The notes under the pieces: generated by a model
Seen by the model: the letters and a program-made list of their open reading frames with translations, nothing else
Database searches by the model: none
Told to the model about the DNA's origin: nothing
Translations under genes and position numbers: made by a program
In this document: piece after piece, positions 28,808-38,263 of the stretch
How the letters are laid out: the number at the start of each line of letters is the position of its first letter
Position numbering within the stretch: position 1 is the stretch's first letter
Origin: Cupriavidus gilardii
GTDB taxonomy: Bacteria; Pseudomonadota; Gammaproteobacteria; Burkholderiales; Burkholderiaceae
Assembly (NCBI RefSeq): GCF_008801915.1
Contig: NZ_VZOV01000013.1
Location: 1 to 64,000, forward strand
Length of the DNA stretch: 64,000 nucleotides
Reading direction: 5' to 3'

Positions 28808-28993
28808 TCAGATCTCGATCATCGCGAAATCGGCCTTCGCCACATCGCATTCCGGGCAGCGCCAATCTTCGGGAATCTCTTCCCAACGCGTGCCGGGCGC
28901 GATGCCGTCGTCCGGCCAGCCCTGCTCCTCGTCATAGACCCAACCGCAAATCAGGCACACCCAGGTCTTGTAGGCGACGGCTTCCTGCTGCAA
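28808..28993 (-). CDS. Rubredoxin
   Basis: 61-residue rubredoxin. Iron ligands are Cys13 and Cys16 ([10 protein letters not shown]) and Cys46 and Cys49 ([10 protein letters not shown]), with the typical [24 protein letters not shown] between. The start is TTG at 28993 with AAGGAG six bases upstream. It is a small soluble one-electron carrier. It diverges from a CYP152-type P450 gene (177-bp spacer), so a link to that enzyme, an alkane hydroxylase elsewhere, or oxidative-stress reductases is possible. Confidence 0.93.
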   Translation of the reverse strand: MQQEAVAYKTWVCLICGWVYDEEQGWPDDGIAPGTRWEEIPEDWRCPECDVAKADFAMIEI

Positions 28994-29170
28994 AACTCAC
29001 TCCTTTATTCAATCCGGAGCGAATCATACGCGTTTTTGCTGCGGCGCCACGATGAGCAGCCCGCGCGCGGTCCGGACGAATGCGGCTGCGCCCCCCGGCG
29101 TGCAGGGGCGTCGGGCTGGCATGCAGGTTGCAGCGGATCGGCGATCCCGCTTCCGATCCGAGCACCGCCG

Positions 29171-30451
29171 ATGCCCGCCATTCCACGCGACGCACCCGGG
29201 GACCATAGCCTGGCCATGCTGGCCGACCCCTATCGCTTCATCGCCAAACGCTGCCGCGCGCTGCAATCCGACGTCTTCGAAACGCGCGTGCTGCTGCGCC
29301 GCACGCTGTGCATGACCGGGCCCGAGGCGGCCGCGCTGTTCTACGATCCGCAGCGGTTCCAGCGCGGCGGTGCCGCGCCCGAGCCGGTGCGCGCGACGCT
29401 GTTCGGCAAGGGCGGCGTGCAGACGCTCGACGGCGACGCGCACCGGATGCGCAAGGCGCTGTTCATGCATGCGACCGCGCCCGAGCGCATTGCGACGTTG
29501 TCCGACGCGGTCGCGCAGCAATGGCTGCTGTCCGCGCGGTCTTGGTCCGATGGCCAGCCGGTGGCGCTGTACGACGCGCTGCACCCGCTGCTGACCCGCG
29601 CCGTCTGCAGCTGGGCTGGCGTGCCGTTGCGCGAACACGAGGTCGAGCCCCGTTGCCGGCAACTGACTGCGATGTTCGACCAGGCGGCTGCGCCTGGACT
29701 GGGCCATTTCCGCTCGCGGCGCGCACGCGATCGCGTCGAGGCGTGGCTGTCGCGGCTGATCGATCAGGCACGGGCCGGGCAGTTCGAGATTCTCGAGCAC
29801 ACGCCGATGCATACGGTGGCGTGGCACCACGATGCGGATGGCCAGCTGCTGCCGCCGCGCATCGCCGCCGTGGAACTGGCGAATCTGCTGCGGCCGACCG
29901 TGGCGGTCTCCGTCTTCATCGTGTTCGTCGCGCACGCGCTTCACCTGCATCCGGCATGCCGCGAGCGCCTGCAGCAAGGCGATCCCGCTTATCTCGACGC
30001 CTTCGTGCAGGAAGTGCGGCGCTGGTATCCGTTCTTTCCGGCGGTGGTGGCGCGGGTGCGGGACGATTTCGAATGGAAAGGCTATCGCTTTGTGCGCGGC
30101 CGGCGAGTGATGCTGGACCTGTATGGCACCAACCACGATCCGCGCAGCTGGGACGACCCGGAGGCGTTCGCGCCCGAGCGCTTCCTGGCCCGCGCGCCGA
30201 CGCCGTTCGACTTCATCCCGCAGGGCGGTGCGCAGGCCGCCGACCATCATCGCTGCCCGGGCGAGGGCGTCACCGTCGCGCTGATGAAGCAGGCGGTCCT
30301 GTTCCTGCTGCGCGGGCTGCGTTATACGGTGCCGGAGCAGGACCTGACGCTGGACTTCGGCAGGCTGCCGGCGCTGCCGCGCGATCGCATGGTGATTCGC
30401 GACGTGCGGCTGGTGCACCGGCGCGCCGGCGCCGCTACTGCCGGATCGTGA
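29171..30451 (+). CDS. CYP152-family fatty acid peroxygenase P450
   Basis: 426-residue P450 of the CYP152 (P450-BSbeta / OleT) type. The haem loop FIPQGGAQAADHHRCPGEGV (Cys362 ligand) is specific to this family. The I-helix has LLRPTVAVS with Arg241-Pro242 at the places of Arg242-Pro243 of P450-BSbeta, which bind the substrate carboxylate. Gln84 in GVQTLDG aligns with Gln85 of BSbeta, favouring alpha/beta-hydroxylation; OleT has His there. CYP152 enzymes use H2O2 directly. The start MPAIPRDAPGDHSLAML fits the family N-terminus; the ribosome site is weak. Its 3' end overlaps the convergent DUF748 gene by 17 bases. Confidence 0.88.
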   Translation: MPAIPRDAPGDHSLAMLADPYRFIAKRCRALQSDVFETRVLLRRTLCMTGPEAAALFYDPQRFQRGGAAPEPVRATLFGKGGVQTLDGDAHRMRKALFMHATAPERIATLSDAVAQQWLLSARSWSDGQPVALYDALHPLLTRAVCSWAGVPLREHEVEPRCRQLTAMFDQAAAPGLGHFRSRRARDRVEAWLSRLIDQARAGQFEILEHTPMHTVAWHHDADGQLLPPRIAAVELANLLRPTVAVSVFIVFVAHALHLHPACRERLQQGDPAYLDAFVQEVRRWYPFFPAVVARVRDDFEWKGYRFVRGRRVMLDLYGTNHDPRSWDDPEAFAPERFLARAPTPFDFIPQGGAQAADHHRCPGEGVTVALMKQAVLFLLRGLRYTVPEQDLTLDFGRLPALPRDRMVIRDVRLVHRRAGAATAGS

Positions 30452-33400
30452 AGTCCACGCGGTTCGGCGAGCCCTTGTCCTTGATGCCGTCGGTATCGAG
30501 CTTGGGTGCGGTCAGGAACAGACGCGCCTCGGGTACCTTGCCCTCGCGCTCGAGCGCCTGCTTGACGGTCAGCGCGCGCCGCTCGGCCAGCTGCCGCAGG
30601 CCCGAGTCGGTGACCGGCGCGTTCTGCAGCAGCAGCGCTTCCATTTCCGCGGTCGGCAGCGACTTGGCCATGCCGATCAGGTTGCGCGGCTTCTTGATCG
30701 ACGAGCGCCGGTAGACCGCTTCCAGGTACTTCGGGTACTCCTGCGGGCTGACGGTCACCTTGGCACCCTGCTCGCCGTCCTCGTCGTCGGCCGCGCGCTG
30801 CTCGCGCGCCGACTGCCGCAAGTCGCGCACCTTCTGCTCGGCCACCTGCTCGTCGAGCCAGGCTCGGCGCGCACCGGCGGCATCGGTGGCCGGATCGATG
30901 CGGCCGGTGATCTCCAGCCGCAGGCCGGGCCGATCGTTCAGCGCCTTGCCCAGCGTCTCGACCTTCTTGCGCCCGGCATCGGTCAGATTCGCCGAACCGG
31001 GGGCAAACTCGACATAGCCCAGTTCGTCGCCGCCGCCGAAGGCCGAGGCGATCAGCGAAAACGGCGAGGTGATGGCCTTGGTCAGCAGATTGATGATCAC
31101 GCGCACGATGACGCCGCCGATGCTGAACTCGGGGTCCGACAGCGAGCCCGACACCGGCAGGTTGACGTCGATCACGCCATTGCGGTCCTTCAGCAGCGAG
31201 ACCGCCAGCAGCACCGGCAGCTTGGTCGCGGTCGGGCTGTCGACCTTGTCGCCGAACGTCAGCTGGTCCAGGAACAGATGGTTGCTGGCGTTCAGCTGGC
31301 CGTTCTCGATCTTGTAGGCGACGTCGACCGTCATCTTGCCCTTGGTGATCGGATAGCCGGCGTACTTGGTCGCATACGGGGTCAGGCGAGTCAGCTCGAC
31401 GCCGGCCGCCTTCGCGGCGATATCGAGGTAGAGCTGCTCGCCGAGCGGGTTCAGCTTGCCGCTGATCGTCACCGGGGCATCGTCGTCGAGCCGGCCCTCG
31501 AGCACCAGATCCGCCGGTGCCGGATCGCCGGTCGACACCTTCGAGATCGAGCCGTGCATGCCGGTCAGGTTGGCGGTGTAGTTCGGCTTGACGAAGAAGT
31601 CCGAGAAGTTGATGTTGCCCTTGTCGATCTTCACACCGCCGATGCGGATCTGCGGACCGGCCGCGGTGCCCTTGGTCGAAGGCGCCGCCGGCGCGGAGGC
31701 GCTGGCAGCGACCGTGGCCGAGGCGGACTGGGCCTGGGGCGCGCTGGCCGGTGCCGGCGCGGTGCTGGCCTGCGTCAGGCTGGTAGTCGGCGCCGGCTGG
31801 CCCTGCTGCGCGCCGCCGGACACCACGTCCTGCAGATTCAGCCGGCCGTTGGCGTTCAGGATCACGCGCGCATAGAAGTCGTTCAGCGCGATCTGGCCCA
31901 GCGCCAGCCGCAACGGCCCCTTGCTGTCGTCCATATGGAAGTCGATGCCGCTGAGCCCCAGCGAGCGCCAGCGGATGAAGTCCTCGCCATTGAGGCGGTC
32001 GACCGTACGCACATTGCTCAGCTGCGCGGCGCCGGCGAAGGTCGCGGCCACCGGCTTGCCGCTGGGCACGGCGACCGCGAGCTTGCCGTTGACGGTGGCA
32101 TTGCCCGCGCGCAGCGCGGCGTTGAAGCGATCGGCGAGATAAGGCTGGAATGGCGCCAGATCCAGTTGCTTCGCATCGACGCGCATCTGCAGTGCCGGCA
32201 GCGTGGGCTGCACGGTACCGTCCAGCGACAGCACGCCGCGGCGGCCCGATTCGGCCTTGGCCTTCAGTGCGATCGGCGCGGCGGCCAGGGGCCAGCGGAC
32301 GGCGCCGGTCTTGACGTCGATCCCGCGCAATTGGTGGACCACGGGGCGATTGCCGTTGGCAGCGGCCGGCTGGTAGTCGGTCAGGCGCAGCTTGCCGCCG
32401 TCGATGGCGATGCTGCCGACTTCGACCTGCCACGGTTTGGCGGGCGCAGCGGCGGCGTTCGTCCGCGCCGCCGCGGTCGAGGCCCGGGCGGCCTTCCCGC
32501 TCGCGGCCCGCGACTGCGCCACCCAGATGCGCGAGGCCTCGACCAGTTCGCCGCGATGATCGCGCACCGCGGCAAATTGCGGGTGGCTCAGGCCGATCTG
32601 TGCGATCTGCAGCGACTGCGCGGCCAGATCGAAGCGCAGGCCGTCCAGCGTCAGCTTGTCGGCGCTGACCAGCGGCAGCTTGTCGCCGACCAGATCGCCG
32701 CGCTGGCGGGCGCGTTGCTCGCCACGCCTGGCGGCGGCCTGGTCCGCCGGCGCAGCGGCAACGCGCGCGGCCGCGACCGGATCGCGCAGGGCCACATGGA
32801 CGTTGCTCATCGCGACGCGCGAATTGTCCAGCGACAGCGCGAAGGCCGGCGCGGCCCACGACATCCGGTAGTTCAGTTCGGCATCGAGCGCGGACTGGCC
32901 CAGTTCGATGCGCAGCTCGCCCGGGAACCAGGCGGCGAAGGTCTGCGGCCGCAGTCCGTTGGCGCGCAGCGTGCCGGCCAGCGTGGCGTCCCGCAGCGAC
33001 AATGTGCCCTGGTGCGCGATGGTCTGGCCGTCGGCGACCGCGAGCGTGGCGTCGAGCCTGGCCGGCTTGTCGCTGTCGCCGGACAGCCCATCGATCTGCA
33101 CGTCGATCGGGCCGAGCGCCAGCGTGCCGGGGCCGGAGAACGCCGCCTCGTCGCGCAGTGCGACGCGGGCCTGCTTCAGCGCGACGCGATCGATCGTGTA
33201 GCGCCAGGGCTTGGCGTCGGCGGCGGGCCGCGCCGTCTGTGCCGTCTGCGCAGCGGCGGGTGCCGAAGCGGCCGGTGCGGAGGCGGAAGCCAGCGGGGCG
33301 GAGGCGGAAGCCGATGCGGTTGCCGGGGCCGGGGCCGATGCCGATGCCGATGCCGATGCCGATGCCGATGCCGATGCCGATGCCGATGCGGCTGCGGCGG

Positions 33401-34493
33401 GCGCAGCGGGTTTCGCCACTGCAGGGGCCGTCGCCGTTGCCCGCGGCAGGAAAGCCGTAGCGAGGTCCAGCGTGCCATCGGCGCGCCGCAGCGCGCGCAC
33501 GTCCAACCCGTCCAGCGTCACGCCGCGCAGATGGATCAGATTGTCGGCCGGCGCCAGCCGCGCGATATCGACCGTCAGGTTGCCGGCCTGCAGCAGCGGC
33601 GTGCCGTCGCGCTTGCGCACATCGGCCTCGCGCAGCGAGGCGGTGCCGGAGACCTCGATCTGCTGCTGGTCCTGCTGCTGGCGAAAGCCCACGACCAGCC
33701 GCGTATCGAGCTTGCCGGCCTTGACCTCGGCGTCGGTCAGCCGCGGCGCGAACGGCATGAAGCGGACCAGATCGAGGCCATTCAGATCGAGGTTCAGCTT
33801 CGCTTCGCGCGCATCGGCGAACGGCAGCATGGTGCCGCTGACGGCCAGCGGCGAGCCGTTGATATGGGCGCTGATGGTGGGCTGCGTGACGATATTGACG
33901 TCGTGCGGCAGGTTCGACAGGAAGGGCAGCGTGACGGTCAGATGATCGACGCGCTGCGTTTCGCCGAGCATCTTGTCGTCGAAGCGCAGCGAACTTTCCG
34001 TCAGCGCGATGTTGTTGATCGAGAAGCGGGCCGGTTCGCCATCGTCCGGACCCTTGGGCCTGGCTTCCAGCCGGTCGCGGATATCGTCGAAACTGAGCCG
34101 GCCGTCCGCTTCACGGACGACATGGACGGCGAGCCGGTCGATATGGACCGCGTCGACCACCGGAGCGAGGCGCCACAGCGACGCGATCGACGCGTCGATG
34201 TCGGCCGACCCCAGCGTCAGCATCGGCGTGGTGCCGTCCGGCTCGAAGATCGTGACATCGCCGACCGTCGCGGCCAGCGAGAACGGCCGCACCTGGGCCG
34301 TGCCGATCGTCACCTTGCGTCCCAGCGCCTCGCTGGCCTGGCTCGCCGCCAGCGAGCGGATCAGCGGCGGTCCGCCGAAGTAGCCGGCCAGACCGAAAAT
34401 CGCCACTGCCGCCGCAATGCCGCCCGCCACGCGCAGGCCGGTACGCCGGCGCGGCGTCGCCGTGGCGGCCTGCATCGAAATCTTGAATGCCAT
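30435..34493 (-). CDS. Giant DUF748/AsmA-like envelope protein with OmpA-like end
   Basis: 1352 residues. One N-terminal membrane anchor (LRVAGGIAAAVAIFGLAGYFGG) is followed by repeated AsmA/DUF748-type beta-rich segments, e.g. VTIGTAQVRPFSLAATVGDVTI and GNINFSDFFVKPNYTANLTGMHGSI. The C-terminus has an OmpA-like stretch (YVEFAPGSANLTDAGRKKVETL). An Ala/Ser-rich linker near residues 355-420 is encoded by a hexanucleotide repeat. AsmA-like/TamB-like proteins span the periplasm and are linked to lipid transport and envelope integrity; that role is inferred here. It diverges from the MFS gene (360-bp spacer). Confidence 0.82.
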   Translation of the reverse strand: MAFKISMQAATATPRRRTGLRVAGGIAAAVAIFGLAGYFGGPPLIRSLAASQASEALGRKVTIGTAQVRPFSLAATVGDVTIFEPDGTTPMLTLGSADIDASIASLWRLAPVVDAVHIDRLAVHVVREADGRLSFDDIRDRLEARPKGPDDGEPARFSINNIALTESSLRFDDKMLGETQRVDHLTVTLPFLSNLPHDVNIVTQPTISAHINGSPLAVSGTMLPFADAREAKLNLDLNGLDLVRFMPFAPRLTDAEVKAGKLDTRLVVGFRQQQDQQQIEVSGTASLREADVRKRDGTPLLQAGNLTVDIARLAPADNLIHLRGVTLDGLDVRALRRADGTLDLATAFLPRATATAPAVAKPAAPAAAASASASASASASASASASAPAPATASASASAPLASASAPAASAPAAAQTAQTARPAADAKPWRYTIDRVALKQARVALRDEAAFSGPGTLALGPIDVQIDGLSGDSDKPARLDATLAVADGQTIAHQGTLSLRDATLAGTLRANGLRPQTFAAWFPGELRIELGQSALDAELNYRMSWAAPAFALSLDNSRVAMSNVHVALRDPVAAARVAAAPADQAAARRGEQRARQRGDLVGDKLPLVSADKLTLDGLRFDLAAQSLQIAQIGLSHPQFAAVRDHRGELVEASRIWVAQSRAASGKAARASTAAARTNAAAAPAKPWQVEVGSIAIDGGKLRLTDYQPAAANGNRPVVHQLRGIDVKTGAVRWPLAAAPIALKAKAESGRRGVLSLDGTVQPTLPALQMRVDAKQLDLAPFQPYLADRFNAALRAGNATVNGKLAVAVPSGKPVAATFAGAAQLSNVRTVDRLNGEDFIRWRSLGLSGIDFHMDDSKGPLRLALGQIALNDFYARVILNANGRLNLQDVVSGGAQQGQPAPTTSLTQASTAPAPASAPQAQSASATVAASASAPAAPSTKGTAAGPQIRIGGVKIDKGNINFSDFFVKPNYTANLTGMHGSISKVSTGDPAPADLVLEGRLDDDAPVTISGKLNPLGEQLYLDIAAKAAGVELTRLTPYATKYAGYPITKGKMTVDVAYKIENGQLNASNHLFLDQLTFGDKVDSPTATKLPVLLAVSLLKDRNGVIDVNLPVSGSLSDPEFSIGGVIVRVIINLLTKAITSPFSLIASAFGGGDELGYVEFAPGSANLTDAGRKKVETLGKALNDRPGLRLEITGRIDPATDAAGARRAWLDEQVAEQKVRDLRQSAREQRAADDEDGEQGAKVTVSPQEYPKYLEAVYRRSSIKKPRNLIGMAKSLPTAEMEALLLQNAPVTDSGLRQLAERRALTVKQALEREGKVPEARLFLTAPKLDTDGIKDKGSPNRVDFTIRQ
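33334..33387 (+). repeat. Nine perfect GCCGAT hexanucleotide units
   Basis: Nine uninterrupted copies of a 6-bp unit inside the DUF748 gene. On the coding (minus) strand they give alternating Ala-Ser. The unit is a multiple of three, so copy-number change alters linker length and not frame. Confidence 0.95.
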
Positions 34494-34853
34494 GTCGTCC
34501 CGAAGAATTTGACCCCCACAACCGCACGCGCCGGGCGGTTCCGCCTCGCCGTCATCGCGGCCTCGCGCCCTCCCGATACACGTCCTTGGCTCCAGTTGTG
34601 CTCTGGATCCCACTTTTTTGGGCATTATGGTAATGCTTCATGACAGTGTGCGGGGGATTATTGCGACCGGCGCGCCGGCGGCAGCGCGTCCGATCTGGTA
34701 TCGTTTCGCCTTTGCGAAGCGTTCCGTCGCATGCCAAAGGCGCACCCGTCCTCTGGCCCTGCCTCTCTCCCGCGCTGTACCCGCCGGCCGTACCCTCACA
34801 CTTACCCGTGTTAGCGCGCTTCGCATGCGATCTCTTCCATGCGAGTTTCCCCA
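34494..34853. other. Divergent spacer between DUF748 and MFS genes
   Basis: 360 bp without a convincing gene. It has a lower-GC patch around 34600-34640 with the perfect palindrome GCATTA-TGG-TAATGC (34622-34636), a possible operator or promoter element. No rho-independent terminator seen. Confidence 0.5.
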
Positions 34854-36166
34854 ATGTCCACCACCAGCAGTACTGTTGGCGCCGGCGGCGCGTCGCTCGA
34901 ACGCGCCGCGCGCCCGCTGACCGGCCAGGATTACAAGACCCTGTCCCTCGCCGCCCTGGGCGGCGCCCTCGAGTTCTACGACTTCATCATCTTCGTCTTC
35001 TTCGCCACCGTGATCGGCCAGCTGTTCTTCCCGCCGTCGATCCCGGACTGGCTGCGGCAGCTGCAGACCTTCGGCATCTTCGCGGCCGGCTATCTGGCAC
35101 GTCCGCTGGGCGGCATCATCATGGCCCACTTCGGCGACCTGCTCGGGCGCAAGAAGATGTTCACGCTGTCGATCCTGCTGATGTCGGTGCCGACGCTGCT
35201 GATGGGCCTGCTGCCGCCTATCATGCGATCGGCCTGCTGGCGCCCGTCGCGCTGCTGCTGCTGCGCGTGCTGCAGGGCGCGGCGGTCGGCGGCGAAGTCC
35301 CGGGCGCCTGGGTCTTCGTGTCCGAACACGTGCCGACCCGTCACGTCGGCTATGCCTGCGGCACGCTGACGGCGGGGCTGACCGCCGGCATCCTGCTCGG
35401 CTCTCTGGTGGCGACCGGCATCAACACGATCTTCACGCCGGAGCAGCTGACCGACTGGGGCTGGCGCGTGCCGTTCCTGCTCGGCGGCGTGTTCGGCATC
35501 GCGTCGATGTATCTGCGCCGCTGGCTGCATGAAACCCCGGTATTTGCCGAGCTGCAGCGCAAGAAGGCGCTGGCCGCGGAAATGCCGCTGAAGGCCGTGG
35601 TGCGCGACCATCGCGGCGCGGTGGCGGTGTCGATGCTGCTGACGTGGATGCTGTCGGCCGGCATCGTCGTCGTGATCCTGATGACGCCGACTTTCCTGCA
35701 GAAGCTCTACGGCTTCGACGCGCGCACGGCGCTGGTCGCCAACAGCGTGGCCACGCTGTGCCTGTCGATCGGCTGCGTGGTGGCCGGCGCGCTGGCCGAC
35801 CGCATCGGCGCCCGCCGCACGCTGTTCTTCGGCGGCCTGTTCCTGGCGGTCAGCAGCTATCTGTTCTACACGGTGATCCATCAGCGCCCCGACCTGCTGC
35901 TGCCGCTCTATGCGATCGCAGGCTTCGCGGTGGGCACGATCGGCGCGGTGCCGTTCGTGCTGGTCAACGCCTTCCCCGCGCATGTCCGCTTCTCCGGGCT
36001 GTCGTTCTCGTACAACCTGTCGTACGCGATCTTCGGCGGGCTGACGCCGATGGCGGTGACGCTGATGCTGAAGAACGATCCGCTGGCCCCCGCGCACTAT
36101 GTCGTCGCGCTGTGCGCGCTGGGCATGGTGACGGCGCTGTTCGCACGCAAGTCCGCCAGGCTGTAA
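34854..36166 (+). pseudogene. MFS metabolite:H+ symporter gene with a frameshift
   Basis: An MHS-type MFS transporter (ProP/ShiA/citrate group) encoded in two frames. From ATG 34854 (MSTTSSTVG) to about 35213 the protein reads LGGALEFYDFIIFVFFATVIG, IFAAGYLARPLGGIIMAHFGDLLGRKKMF and SVPTLLMGLLP. From about 35219 the family sequence resumes in the next frame as YHAIGLLAPVALLLLRVLQGAAVGGEVPG and continues to the stop at 36166. A missing base near 35214-35219 (family expectation LLPTYHAIG) explains it. As read, the protein truncates at 35369. Both halves look otherwise intact (~437 residues when joined), so recent decay or a sequence error are both possible. Confidence 0.88.
35211..35220 (+). 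other. Frameshift site in the MFS transporter gene
   Basis: The bases CTGCCGCCTA join the two frames. Inserting one base to give CTG-CCG-ACC-TAT would restore LLPTYH, the expected cytoplasmic-loop sequence of this family. Confidence 0.8.
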
Positions 36167-36201
36167 GCGGAGCGGGCGGCCGGCCAGCGCGGGGCGGACC
36201 C

Positions 36202-37311
36202 TTAGCGCCGATGCTCGCGGAAGAACTCCCACATCAGCATGCTGGCCGCGGGGCCGGTATCGCTGTGGTAGCGATAGGCCGGATCGCCGCCGCTCCACGC
36301 GTGGCCGAGCCCGGCCACCTCGCATAGCTGCACCAGCTCCTGGCGCGCATGGCCGAAGCGGGACTCGAGATAGTGGCCGGCGGGCACGCGCGCGGCATCG
36401 CCTTCGTCATTGGCCCGCTCGTGCGGCACCGGCTCGCCGTTGCGGCGCTGGCTGTCGACGCGATCGGGCAAGCGGTTGTAGGCCAGGAATTGCCGCGCCA
36501 GCAGCCGTGCATTGACCGGATGCACGACCTCGTCGTCCATGCCATGCAGGATCAGCGCCGGCATCGGCTTGCCGGCCAGCGCGGCGCCCGCCGCATCGAG
36601 CAGGGTCGCCGGCTCGGCCCGCGAGCCGTGCTGCATCGCCCGCAACCCCGAGCGCGCCGAATCGGCGGCACCGACCACCACGCCGGAATGCAGGCCGACC
36701 GCGGCGACCTTGTCCGGATAGCGCAAGGCCACCACCGCCGCCATCGCGGCACCGGCGGACAGCCCGGCCAGATAGACCCGCTGCGGACAGACATCGCGCC
36801 GCAGCGCCAGCGCATCGATCAGCGCCGCGATCGCCTGCGCTTCGCGCGCGCCCTCGCTGGCGGCAAGGTCGAACCATTGCCAGCAGCGCTGCAATTGCCG
36901 GCGCAGCGGCTGTTCGGCATAGGCGACCAGGAACCCCTCGCGCTCGGCCAGCGCATTCATCCGCGTGCCGGCAGCGAAGTCTTCGGCCGTCTGCCGGCAA
37001 CCATGCAGCATCACGACCAGCGGCAGCGGCCCCGCGTGCCGGCGCGACGGCTCGTAAAGCCAGTAGTTCATCTGCGAAACGAGTTCGCCCGGCATCGCCG
37101 GCAGCTTCAGGCGCCGCTGCGACCACTGGCCCGGCAGCGGCCCCGCGGGCAACGCCAGCGGCGGCGGCACGCGCATGCGCGCGGCCGGTGCCGCGGTGCC
37201 CGGCCCATGCAGCCGGTCGAACCAGCGGCCAAGGTGACGGGCCGACTGGCGGGGCAGCGTGCCGATCTGCCGCCATGGGCGCTGCCAATTTCCCATCAAG
37301 CTTCTTGCCAT
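36202..37311 (-). CDS. PHB-depolymerase-type alpha/beta hydrolase
   Basis: 369-residue esterase of the PHB depolymerase (PhaZ/Esterase_phd) group. The lipase box is GLSAGAAM (Ser185), followed by an acidic residue in HGMDDEVVHP and the His in GLGHAWSGG. LPLVVMLHGCRQTAEDFAAGTRMNALAEREGFLVAYAEQ is typical of the family. No signal peptide is evident at ATG 37311 (MARSLMGNWQRPW), suggesting an intracellular enzyme. The long open frame upstream is not coding. Substrate could be PHB oligomers, feruloyl or other esters. Confidence 0.88.
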   Translation of the reverse strand: MARSLMGNWQRPWRQIGTLPRQSARHLGRWFDRLHGPGTAAPAARMRVPPPLALPAGPLPGQWSQRRLKLPAMPGELVSQMNYWLYEPSRRHAGPLPLVVMLHGCRQTAEDFAAGTRMNALAEREGFLVAYAEQPLRRQLQRCWQWFDLAASEGAREAQAIAALIDALALRRDVCPQRVYLAGLSAGAAMAAVVALRYPDKVAAVGLHSGVVVGAADSARSGLRAMQHGSRAEPATLLDAAGAALAGKPMPALILHGMDDEVVHPVNARLLARQFLAYNRLPDRVDSQRRNGEPVPHERANDEGDAARVPAGHYLESRFGHARQELVQLCEVAGLGHAWSGGDPAYRYHSDTGPAASMLMWEFFREHRR

Positions 37312-37516
37312 GCGCGTGTACGGAAGCGCGAGAACGCTCCGGTTCCATTTTTGCTGCGTTGCAGCATAGCACATGGCGTTGAACGCAATTCGCTTACCAA
37401 TGTAGGACAGTGACTGACAGCACACCGGCAATCGGCTCGCTATGGTTTCGCCATGGCGAACGGGCAGCCCCGCCCCGCAGCCGCCATTCGAGGCGATTCT
37501 CGATACCGGTATCTTC

Positions 37517-38065
37517 ATGCGGAACACGCTTTTGCTTTCGTTGCCCCACCCATGGCGCGCGGCCGCGCTGATCGCCTGCGCATCGTGGCCGGCCGTGGCC
37601 CAGCATGGCAACGCCGCCGCCTCGACCACCGCGGCGCCCAGCATGTCCGCACTGGCCCGGCTGCTGGTCGGCGTGGCAGACGGCCGGCCTACCGGCATGA
37701 ACGGCGTCACCCGGCTGACCGGTTCCGGCGCCAATACCGATGTGGCGCTCGGCTCCGCCTGCCGCGAGCTGACGCGCTCCGGCCCGATCCTTCTCGATAC
37801 CGCCACGCGCCTGGACGGCTGCCGCGGCGAGACCGGCAAGCGCGTCGTCTTCCATCTGAATCTGGTTCGCTTCGACGCGTCGCGCGAGGGCACCGCCGCC
37901 TTCATGGCCAGCGCGACGCCGGCACTGGTACGCGGCATCTGCCGCAATCCCGATGTCCCGGTGCTGGGCCGACTGGGCATCGCGCTGGTGTTTCGCTACA
38001 CCGGCATCGGTGACCGTCCGGTCGGCGAAATCGCGATCGCACCGGGCCGCTGCGACCAGGAATGA
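37517..38065 (+). CDS. Secreted protein of unknown function
   Basis: 182 residues. MRNTLLLSLPHPWRAAALIACASWPAVAQ is a Sec signal with cleavage likely after AVA. The mature protein has four Cys (ACREL, DGCRGE, GICRNP, GRCDQE), suggesting two disulfides. No family recognised. It begins 205 bp from the divergent esterase gene and precedes the hybrid kinase on the same strand by about 185 bp; it could be periplasmic input to that kinase, but nothing shows this. Confidence 0.65.
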   Translation: MRNTLLLSLPHPWRAAALIACASWPAVAQHGNAAASTTAAPSMSALARLLVGVADGRPTGMNGVTRLTGSGANTDVALGSACRELTRSGPILLDTATRLDGCRGETGKRVVFHLNLVRFDASREGTAAFMASATPALVRGICRNPDVPVLGRLGIALVFRYTGIGDRPVGEIAIAPGRCDQE

Positions 38066-38188
38066 GCGCGGCATCGGACTGCGGGCAACGCGTCCGATAG
38101 AACACCGTCCGCGTCGAACTGCGATAGTCGCGGCATGGCGCATTGGCTAGATTCCTCCGCTTCACCGTGTCCGTCCGGAGGTCGCTCG

Positions 38189-38263
38189 ATGCCATCCCCC
38201 TTTGCCAATCGCGCGCCGTCCATCGCGGCGACGATGCGCCGGCCTGCCGATGCAGCGCTCTGA
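38189..38263 (+). CDS. Possible 24-codon leader peptide overlapping the kinase start
   Basis: A short frame begins at ATG 38189 with a strong GGAGG site seven bases upstream and ends at TGA 38261-38263. It overlaps the presumed kinase ATG (38250), which itself has no ribosome site. It may couple translation, or mark that the true kinase start or frame here is misread. Confidence 0.35.
   Translation: MPSPFANRAPSIAATMRRPADAAL

Noticed and set aside
30322..32859. Long open frames opposite and beside the DUF748 gene
   Set aside because: Composition is Arg/Ala/Gly-rich without family motifs; they are frame shadows caused by high G+C, as are long frames opposite hmp, the SARP-like gene and the penicillin-binding protein.
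36202..37980. 592-residue esterase using the full open frame
   Set aside because: The upstream 220 residues lack esterase family sequence and overlap the secreted protein gene on the other strand; ATG 37311 is a better start.
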